From the NCBI GenBank assembly GCA_900546845.1, contig UREK01000014.1:1-64000 (forward strand): a stretch of DNA of 64,000 bases, written 5' to 3'. Positions 58,183 through 64,000 of the stretch are shown here, one piece after another. Under the pieces are notes generated by a model that was not told where the DNA came from, did not search any database, and saw nothing but the letters and a program-made list of their open reading frames with translations. Position 1 is the first letter of the stretch; every line of letters starts with the position of its first letter. Source of the DNA: an uncultured Eubacteriales bacterium (GTDB lineage Bacteria; Bacillota; Clostridia; Christensenellales; CAG-138). The position numbers and the translations under genes were made by a program.

Positions 58183-59154
58183 ATGCTTACGCTTACAAAC
58201 ATCGTGGATAATCGGGAAATGCTCTCCGGGCAAACGGAAGAAAGCCTCCGCACGGCGCTCTCCGGCGTGGGGCTCGATGGCTTTGAGGTCATCCGCTGCG
58301 GCGCGCACGCTCCCGCGCTCACGCCGGGGCTCGTGCAGGGCGTGCACCTCGTCTTCTGGGCGGACTGGGTGGATTTCTGGCGCGGCGACACAAAGGCGTT
58401 GCTGCAAAAGTTCGGCTCCCGCGTCGCCTGGGAGGAATATTACGGCTGCGCCGGACCGGAGGGCTTGCTTGCGCAATATGAAGCCGAGCTTGCCTACGCG
58501 GAGATGATGGGCGCAAAATATGTCGTGTTCCATGTTTCCGACGTTTCGCCGGAGGAGACGCTGACCTACCGGCGTTTCCATACCGATGAAGCGGTGATCG
58601 ATGCCTCGGCGGAGCTTTTGAACCTGCTGTTCCGTGGGAAAACATATCCGTTTGAGCTGCTGCTCGAGAATCTCTGGTGGCCCGGCCTTACGCTGACCTC
58701 CCCCGCCATGACGGAACGCCTGCTCTCCGCCGTGCAATATGAAAAGGCCGGCCTCCTGCTGGATACCGGCCACCTGTTCAACGCAAACCCCGCCCTTGCG
58801 GACGAGGCAGCCTGCCTCGCCTTCGCGCATGCGATGCTGGACGCGCACGGCGCGCTTTCCTCCGCCATCCGCGGAATGCACCTCCACGGCGCAGCCACGG
58901 GGCGCATTGTACGTGAAATGCTTGCAGCACAGCCCGCGCTTGCAGCGGATTTCCCCGGCCGCTTCGCCCAGGCTTACGACTGGGTCATGCGCATCGACCC
59001 GCATTGCGCGCTCACCTGCCCGGGCGTGGAGAAGCTTGTCGCGCGCGTCGCGCCGGAATACCTCGTGTTGGAGCTGGCGGGTGGGGAACTTGCCGCGCGC
59101 TTGCCAATGCTCCGGGCGCAGTGCGCCGCACTCCGGGAAGATCGCCTGCGATGA
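58183..59154 (+). CDS. TIM-barrel protein (sugar phosphate isomerase/epimerase-like)
   Basis: Product of 323 residues with the AP-endonuclease family 2 fold pattern: GLDGFEVIRCGAH, LAYAEMMGAKYVVFHVSDV, FELLLENLWWPG, LLLDTGHLFNANPAL and IRGMHLHGA. Metal ligands (Glu of LLENLW, Asp-His of DTGH, His of HLHG) are in place. Substrate unknown. It is divergent from the cobalamin operon, but a link to cobalamin is only positional. The ribosome site is weak. Confidence 0.82.
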   Translation: MLTLTNIVDNREMLSGQTEESLRTALSGVGLDGFEVIRCGAHAPALTPGLVQGVHLVFWADWVDFWRGDTKALLQKFGSRVAWEEYYGCAGPEGLLAQYEAELAYAEMMGAKYVVFHVSDVSPEETLTYRRFHTDEAVIDASAELLNLLFRGKTYPFELLLENLWWPGLTLTSPAMTERLLSAVQYEKAGLLLDTGHLFNANPALADEAACLAFAHAMLDAHGALSSAIRGMHLHGAATGRIVREMLAAQPALAADFPGRFAQAYDWVMRIDPHCALTCPGVEKLVARVAPEYLVLELAGGELAARLPMLRAQCAALREDRLR

Positions 59155-59287
59155 ACTGCCGGCACAGAATCATTTCGTTCCAGCAGCGCCGCATAAGGCT
59201 TTCCGTCTTAGCGGCGCATCCATTGTTTGCAGTGGCGTGCCAATCCTCAGCCAACGGGTTCCCGAAGCATGTTTGTTTTGGAAGTCA

Positions 59288-60163
59288 TTATTTTTCCGCC
59301 GCTTCGTGCGGGATAGCGGGCACGCGCTCCATGGTGAAGCCGCGGCCCCGGACCTCCTTCACGCGGGAAATCATGGTAAACGCATTTTCATCAACGCGGC
59401 GGATCAGCTCGTTCGCCGCATACAGCTTCTGCTGCGGAATGACGCAGAGCACAGCCATACGCTGCTCCTTGCCCAGGCCGGTTTCGATGTAGAGCATTGA
59501 GACGCCCACGTCCAGCTCGCGCAGCAGCTTCTCGCGCATCGCATCAAACTTTTCGGAGATGATCAGAAGTTGGAGCTGCGCCTGCCCGAACAGCACCACC
59601 TGGTTCATCACCGCAGTCGTGATGAGCAGCGTGAGGACGCCGTAAAGGATCTGCTCTGGGTTGGAGAAAAACGCCTGCATCCCAAGGACGAGGAAATCCA
59701 CCACGTAAAGGAGCACCGCTACAGGGGCATGCGTAAATTTATTGAGCACCATGGCAAGAATATCCGTGCCGCCGGTCGAAGCGCCCTGCCGCACGATAAG
59801 CCCGATGCCAACGCCCAGCAAAAGCCCGGAGAACAGCGCCGCAAGCAGGTTGTTGTCCGTCAGTGTCTCGATGCCCGGAACGCGCTGAAACAGCGCAAGC
59901 AGCACCGGGTAAAGCACTGTGCTTGCGATCGTAGTTAGCGCGAATTTCCGTCCAAGCGCCCAAGCGCCCAAAACAAAGAGAACGACATTTAGGATGAAAA
60001 CCGTTGTCGTCAGTTCAAACCCAAAGGCGTGCTCGAGCGTCAGGCTGATGCCCGTGGCGCCGCCGATGAGGATCTTGTTCGGAACGATGAACGCAGCTAC
60101 CGCCAAAGCGTTGCTCACGTTCCCGGCCAGAATGCCGGCGCATACCTTCCAGTATTTTTTCAT
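59288..60163 (-). CDS. YitT-family membrane protein
   Basis: Product of 291 residues with about five transmembrane segments in the first 200 residues (GILAGNVSNALAVAAFIVP, LLAALFSGLLLGVGIGLIVR, VLTLLITTAVMNQVVLFG) and a C-terminal DUF2179 domain (GVSMLYIETGLGKEQRMAVLC). IVPNKILIGGATGISL and GASTGGTDILAM are typical YitT motifs. Function is not established. The first ATG at 60161-60163 follows a TTG that the longer frame would use. Confidence 0.92.
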   Translation of the reverse strand: MKKYWKVCAGILAGNVSNALAVAAFIVPNKILIGGATGISLTLEHAFGFELTTTVFILNVVLFVLGAWALGRKFALTTIASTVLYPVLLALFQRVPGIETLTDNNLLAALFSGLLLGVGIGLIVRQGASTGGTDILAMVLNKFTHAPVAVLLYVVDFLVLGMQAFFSNPEQILYGVLTLLITTAVMNQVVLFGQAQLQLLIISEKFDAMREKLLRELDVGVSMLYIETGLGKEQRMAVLCVIPQQKLYAANELIRRVDENAFTMISRVKEVRGRGFTMERVPAIPHEAAEK

Positions 60164-60219
60164 CAACGCTTTAAACCTCTATTCCATATTTTTCCGGCAC
60201 GCAGCCGGATACGTCGTTT

Positions 60220-60247
60220 ATTATATCGTTTGCATATATGTTGTCAA
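60220..60247 (-). promoter_or_regulatory. Promoter of yitT-family gene
   Basis: On the minus strand TTGACA (60247-60242), 16-base spacer, TATAAT (60225-60220). Transcription would start near 60,213. Confidence 0.78.
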
Positions 60248-60680
60248 TCGTTCCCGCCGGAATATATTATATCTTTTTAATGAAGCTGCATTGTCCGGCT
60301 GCGTCAAGCATCTGAAAAAAGCAACTATTCTCTTGAATCGGGCCGAGCAGCACGCTGATGCGGCCGGCCCGCTCGCGGCCCCGGCGCTCGAAGGAGGGCG
60401 AACGCCCGCATGCTGGCTGGCCGTTTGGCACGGCTTTGAGGGATGTGGGAAATTTCGTCCTCGGGGATGGCGCACCGCCCAGCGGCCTGCCTCTCTGCCC
60501 GCTCTGTCTCGCGCAGAGCTTCCTCCCCGCGCTTTTCCCTGTTCCAATGTAAAGGGAGGAAGAAAGATCTGTTTAAACGGCCTGCTCCCCTAAAGTTTAA
60601 GGGGTGTACCAACAATGGCATTCCCTTTCTTGCAGCCCAAAACAAAACCGTTCCTTTCGATTAGCTATACAAAAGAGCGG
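60248..60680. other. Intergenic stretch without a convincing gene
   Basis: About 430 bases, GC-rich from 60,340 to 60,540. Open frames on both strands have Arg/Ala/Pro-rich shadow-like composition and no good ribosome site. A weak hairpin CCCCT...AGGGG occurs near 60,587-60,604. Nothing more could be assigned. Confidence 0.5.
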
Positions 60681-61259
60681 TCACGCAAGGCCGAGCAGGC
60701 TGCGTGCCCGCGCGGCCAGTTTGCCGTAAAGGTACACGTCATCCGGGCTGAAATGCGCTTCGTCGATCCGCGCGATCGGAAACCAGGCCACGGCCGTATT
60801 CTCGCCGGGGCAGATGGAGAGCGGCGCGGCTTCGTCCGCTACGAGCAGATATGCCGCCGAAAGGTGCAGATGGGTATTGATCCATTTGCCATGCTTCACA
60901 TGCTGGTGTACATGCAGCACATCGAGCGACGCAATGCGCGGCGAAAGCGGGCGCAGGGCGGCAGCGCCGGTCTCCTCCTCCGCCTCGCGCAGGGCGACGG
61001 CGAGAAGATCCGCGTTCCCGTCCGCATGGCCGCCGGGCCACGCCCAAACGCCGCGCTGGATATGGTGCGCCATGAGGGTCTTGTCCCCAGCCGCATTCAC
61101 CACAAACGCCGAGCTCGTGATGTGCGCGACCCGGTTCTCCCGCGTGAGCACCGTATCCGCGTTGCGCCGCGCATATTCCAAGATCACGTCCTTCTCCTCC
61201 GCCTCGCGCGCATCCACGGGCGCATAGGCCGCAAGCTCCGCAAGAAAATCCGGCTGCAT
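60681..61259 (-). CDS. Nudix hydrolase
   Basis: Product of 192 residues. The Nudix box GGHADGNADLLAVALREAEE then ETG is complete. WAWPGGH and LHLSAAYLLVADEAAPLS fit the fold. It hydrolyses nucleoside diphosphate-linked compounds; substrate unknown. GGAGG precedes ATG 61257-61259. Confidence 0.92.
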   Translation of the reverse strand: MQPDFLAELAAYAPVDAREAEEKDVILEYARRNADTVLTRENRVAHITSSAFVVNAAGDKTLMAHHIQRGVWAWPGGHADGNADLLAVALREAEEETGAAALRPLSPRIASLDVLHVHQHVKHGKWINTHLHLSAAYLLVADEAAPLSICPGENTAVAWFPIARIDEAHFSPDDVYLYGKLAARARSLLGLA

Positions 61260-61389
61260 GTTCCACCTCCTGCAATCTCATAGTCCTATCATAGCACGGC
61301 ATAGACGCTAGGCGCAACGCCGCGCGGCAAACGGCCCCGCCGGGGATCCCCGAAAGAGCCGCTCTTTTTTTGGTTCAGTGTTGCTTTTC

Positions 61390-62583
61390 TCATCCGTTGA
61401 GATATGCTGCAGCCTGGCCGCAAAGCTCCGTGAAGGCCTCGTTCACCGCGTCCGCGTATACGCGCTCCTTCCGGCTGAAATCATGCCGGGATTCCGCATG
61501 CCATTCCACGATTGCATCCTCCAATCGGTAATAGGTATACGAAGGCGCATCCGCAGCCATCGTATGGACCCGCTTGAGCGCGTTTGCGGCCGCCTGCGCC
61601 GCCCGCGCGTTCCCGAACAGGTACAGCCGTACCGCATAACAATCGTACGCCCGCTTCAGCTCCACCCGCACGCAGGTTTCCGCGCGCCCCTTCAGAACCG
61701 CGCCGCCCATGTTTTGGATGCTGTTGTCATCCTTTGGGCTGTCGGTCACAGAGATGGACTGAATGTTTTCCGCCCCAAGCGGCGCAATGAGCGGATGCGC
61801 ATAGTACTGCATGCCCGCATCCCCCGTCAAATACTTTGCGAATACGTAGCCGCGCCGCCCGTCCGCAAGCTCCACCCGCATCCAGTTGCCGGATCTTCCG
61901 AGCGCCGTGCAGGCCTCCCCCGTTTGCAGTTCATAGGCCGCCTTGTATTTCGTGCCGGGGCCGGTGCGGAAATAGACCGGCTCCGCCGCATAAAGCGTTT
62001 TCGCCGCCACGATGGTGAATTCAGCGGCAAGGAGGCATTCTTCCCCCGTCAGGTTCCCGCTGCGGTCCTCTTCGCTGAGCACGGTCAAAAGGCGGTATCT
62101 CCCCCGTTCAAGCGGGCCGTAGGGCCCTGCAGACTGCCCTGGCAGGAGCAGACTGCCCAGCTTTTTCCAAGCCCCAGTAAGGTCAAGCGCGTTTGGGAAG
62201 CGGGTGCGCGCCCCACTTTTCAGCACGAAGCCGATCGCAGGCGGGGACACGTTTTCGCGCGCCATGCTCCGCCACGCGCCGGCCTCATATCGCTCCAACC
62301 AGTAAAGCAGGCTGTAGCCATAATTCCGGCCCGTCTTGTTTTGAAGCACCGGGGCGAGCACCGCATCCGCCGCCGAGTATTCGGTCCGTTCAAGCGTGAG
62401 CGTCAGCCCATCTATGCGGTTCGTCTTGCCGTAGCGTTCCTCCAGCGCGCTCGGTTTCAATGTGGGCTCTTCCTTCCCTCCTCCCACTGCGATGCCGCTG
62501 CCGGCATAAGCGGGCAGCGTGAACGTGAGCAGCGCCGCGAGGCATAACAGGATGCAAAGCCTGCGTTTTGTGTTTTTCGGCAT
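61390..62583 (-). CDS. Secreted SH3-domain protein
   Basis: Product of 397 residues from ATG 62581-62583 (GGGGGA upstream). Signal peptide (LCILLCLAALLTFTLPAYAG, residues about 9-28), then an Ig-like beta domain (LTLTLERTEYSAADAVLAPV, YGYSLLYWLERYEAGAW), an SH3 domain (PVYFRTGPGTKYKAAYEL, then EACTALGRSGNWMRVEL and GYVFAKYL) and a C-terminal domain of unknown kind. It is downstream of a membrane SH3 protein and an ECF sigma factor, so it is probably part of an envelope response. Confidence 0.82.
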   Translation of the reverse strand: MPKNTKRRLCILLCLAALLTFTLPAYAGSGIAVGGGKEEPTLKPSALEERYGKTNRIDGLTLTLERTEYSAADAVLAPVLQNKTGRNYGYSLLYWLERYEAGAWRSMARENVSPPAIGFVLKSGARTRFPNALDLTGAWKKLGSLLLPGQSAGPYGPLERGRYRLLTVLSEEDRSGNLTGEECLLAAEFTIVAAKTLYAAEPVYFRTGPGTKYKAAYELQTGEACTALGRSGNWMRVELADGRRGYVFAKYLTGDAGMQYYAHPLIAPLGAENIQSISVTDSPKDDNSIQNMGGAVLKGRAETCVRVELKRAYDCYAVRLYLFGNARAAQAAANALKRVHTMAADAPSYTYYRLEDAIVEWHAESRHDFSRKERVYADAVNEAFTELCGQAAAYLNG

Positions 62584-62608
62584 GATGATTCCCCCATATT
62601 CTTTCAGT

Positions 62609-63520
62609 TCAATCGTTTGTTTCCGCTTCATAGGGCGCAAGGTATTCCGTGAACACGTAGGCGGAACGGCCCTCCCACTCGATCTGCATCCATTCGCCGA
62701 TGCGCCCGGTGCAGACGACGCGCTCGCCGGTTTGCAGCTCATGCAGCACGGCCGATCCCTCCCGGCTCGTGGGCAGCGCGCGCACGTTCACCGGCTCCGT
62801 GGCGCAAAGCGCAACGGACGCATACGGTTCCTGCTCCTCCGGCAGTTCGTAAAGGTACGCGTCAAACGCATAGGCGAAGCCGCCTTCCCACGCGAGGATC
62901 GCCCAATCGCCCGCGCGCCCCACTTTTGTGACAATCTGGCCGCTGTGCAGCGTCGCAAGCGCCGTATATTCCGTATCAGGCCCTTCACGAACCATCAGAT
63001 CCCCCACCACCGGGAAAACCAGCACGGGTTCCCGGGAGGCTGGTTCCGCGCCCCGCTGAGAGACGAAAGCAGGGTTCTTGAGCGGGAGCGGCTCCGCGTC
63101 GGGCGCGAACACGTAGATGGTCGGCACGGGCGTTTCCGGTTCCTCCGCCGGGCGCGGGCGGATGTATTCCGCGGAGTCCGGCAGGCGCACGAGCGGCGTT
63201 GCATCCGGCGCGTCCGCGTGGAGCGCATAGACGGTGCCTTCGATCTCCACCGCGTCCGTGAAGGTGACGTAGCGTTTTCCTTCCACGACGATGGTCTGCG
63301 CGAAGGCGGGCACGGCGGCGGCAAGCACGAGCGCAAGCGCCGCAGCCACTGCGAACGGCCTGCGCAGCCCGCGCGGCGGGCGGGCGGAAGCGGCGCGGCG
63401 TTCCGCCGCGTCATATATAGCGGGGAGCAGCGCTTCCAGATGCAGCGCCTCGTTCTGCGCGGCGGCCGCCTCGTTGAGCAGCGCGTCCAATTCGGTTGGC
63501 GTGAGTTTCTTCTGTTTCAT
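62609..63520 (-). CDS. Membrane-anchored protein with two SH3 domains, next to ECF sigma factor
   Basis: Product of 303 residues. A cytoplasmic N-terminus (about 1-52: LTPTELDALLNEAAAAQNEA) precedes one transmembrane segment (about 53-75, PFAVAAALALVLAAAVPAFA). Outside are two SH3 domains (VGDLMVREGPDTEYTALATL and PVNVRALPTSREGSAVLHEL, the second ending VFTEYLAP). The layout resembles an anti-sigma factor with a wall-sensing outer part, but a zinc-type anti-sigma motif is not present. It is 27 bp downstream of the sigma factor gene. Confidence 0.8.
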   Translation of the reverse strand: MKQKKLTPTELDALLNEAAAAQNEALHLEALLPAIYDAAERRAASARPPRGLRRPFAVAAALALVLAAAVPAFAQTIVVEGKRYVTFTDAVEIEGTVYALHADAPDATPLVRLPDSAEYIRPRPAEEPETPVPTIYVFAPDAEPLPLKNPAFVSQRGAEPASREPVLVFPVVGDLMVREGPDTEYTALATLHSGQIVTKVGRAGDWAILAWEGGFAYAFDAYLYELPEEQEPYASVALCATEPVNVRALPTSREGSAVLHELQTGERVVCTGRIGEWMQIEWEGRSAYVFTEYLAPYEAETND

Positions 63521-63547
63521 GGTATCCCTTTTAATCAGCCTTGCAGT

Positions 63548-64000
63548 TCAACTGGAATGCTCCTCGGAGAGCGCGTCCGCGAGCATCGCCCTTGCGCGGG
63601 TGAGCCGGGCGCGGAGCGTCCCGCCCGGGATGCGCAGCGCGGCCGCCGCTTCCTTTTGGGAAAGCCCGGCGAAATAATGCAGCACCACAGGGTCGCGGTA
63701 AATCGTCGGGAGCGCGCGCACCGCGTTCCATACGGCGCTTGCCCGTTCCCGCGCGAGCAGGGGATTTTCGGCGGGGACAGCGCCTTCAGGGATAGCTTTC
63801 ACGGCGATCTCCCGCTGGTCGTGCCGCAAACGGTCGATCGCCCCGTTGCGCGCGGTGCGCAAAAGCCAGGCCCGCGCCTGCATGGGCGCAAGGCCCCCGA
63901 CGAGCGCCCAGTGCTCGAACGCCTTTAAAAAGACGCTCTGCACGACCTCAGCCGCCGTATCCCGGTTGTTGGAAATCCCGTATGCCGTCCAATACACCAT
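63548..64000 (-). CDS. ECF sigma factor, 5' end cut by window
   Basis: At least 150 residues are visible. Region 2 (VVQSVFLKAFEHW) and region 4 (LPTIYRDPVVLHYFAGLSQKEA, then AALRIPGGTLRARLTRARAML) are clear. The frame runs to the window edge, and the first Met at 63998-64000 lies inside region 2, so the true start is outside. It would direct transcription of an envelope regulon, with the downstream SH3 proteins as candidate partners. Confidence 0.85.
   Translation of the reverse strand: MVYWTAYGISNNRDTAAEVVQSVFLKAFEHWALVGGLAPMQARAWLLRTARNGAIDRLRHDQREIAVKAIPEGAVPAENPLLARERASAVWNAVRALPTIYRDPVVLHYFAGLSQKEAAAALRIPGGTLRARLTRARAMLADALSEEHSS

Noticed and set aside
60325..60645. Minus-strand frame upstream of yitT
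   Set aside because: Composition is shadow-like and there is no ribosome site or recognised pattern.

Overview
The window looks like GC-rich chromosomal DNA from an anaerobic Bacillota, probably class Clostridia. The grounds are a dgt-dnaG-rpoD operon, a large Bacillus-type SRP RNA with an Alu domain, pyruvate phosphate dikinase, a SpoIID-type protein with a dockerin, a CD1247-type protein, a YqzL-like small protein near recO, and consistent GGAGG ribosome sites. I cannot name the genus. The left third is a prophage and the rest is ordinary host chromosome.

Positions 1 to about 23,695 hold the right-hand part of a prophage that continues beyond the left edge. Late genes run leftward: terminase small and large subunits, portal, a Prp-like cysteine protease, scaffold, N4-gp56-type major capsid, a small protein, a head-tail connector candidate, a gp10-like stabilisation candidate, a peptidoglycan-binding protein and a very large protein cut by the window edge. 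Right of these, also leftward, is the replication and recombination block: VRR-NUC nuclease, DnaC-like loader, replication protein, SSB, RecT, YqaJ-type exonuclease, HNH endonuclease and small proteins. A Cro-like regulator (leftward) faces two tandem CI-like repressors and a short ImmA/IrrE-like protease (rightward) across an operator region with two face-to-face promoters. Next come AT-rich accessory genes (a membrane protein and a Panacea antitoxin with a PemK/MazF-like toxin) and a large serine recombinase at the extreme right end. The recombinase abuts the 3' part of an ABC transporter substrate-binding protein gene, so the phage apparently integrated inside that gene.

The most interesting points are in the prophage. 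(1) A phage-encoded Prp-like protease lies beside scaffold and capsid genes whose N-termini both resemble the ribosomal protein L27 cleavage motif that Prp cuts. (2) A tRNA acceptor-plus-T-arm mimic sits between two late genes. (3) A PanA-type antitoxin is paired with a MazF-like toxin. (4) The lysogeny switch has convergent promoters with operator half-sites TACCGCAT.

Host region: 24.4-36.9 kb has a zinc-ribbon CD1247-type protein, efp, a frameshifted lipoprotein, a SpoIID/SH3/dockerin protein, rpoD, dnaG, dgt, ppdK and recO. 37.0-43.8 kb has yqzL, a cyclase, an M20 amidohydrolase with alr, glycerate kinase with a CdaR-type regulator, and a QueG-like iron-sulfur protein. 43.9-47.3 kb has SRP RNA and a CoA cluster (thioesterase, thiolase, CoA-transferase B and A). 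47.5-52.1 kb has a MecA-like penicillin-binding protein, a G5/3D cell-wall protein, rsmA and a GNAT remnant. 52.2-60.2 kb has an E2-like acyltransferase, a degenerate iron-type alcohol dehydrogenase, a cobalamin nucleotide-loop operon (cobT-cobU-cobS-short cobU-like-cobC), a TIM-barrel protein and YitT. 60.7-64.0 kb has a Nudix hydrolase, two SH3 proteins and an ECF sigma factor cut by the right edge.
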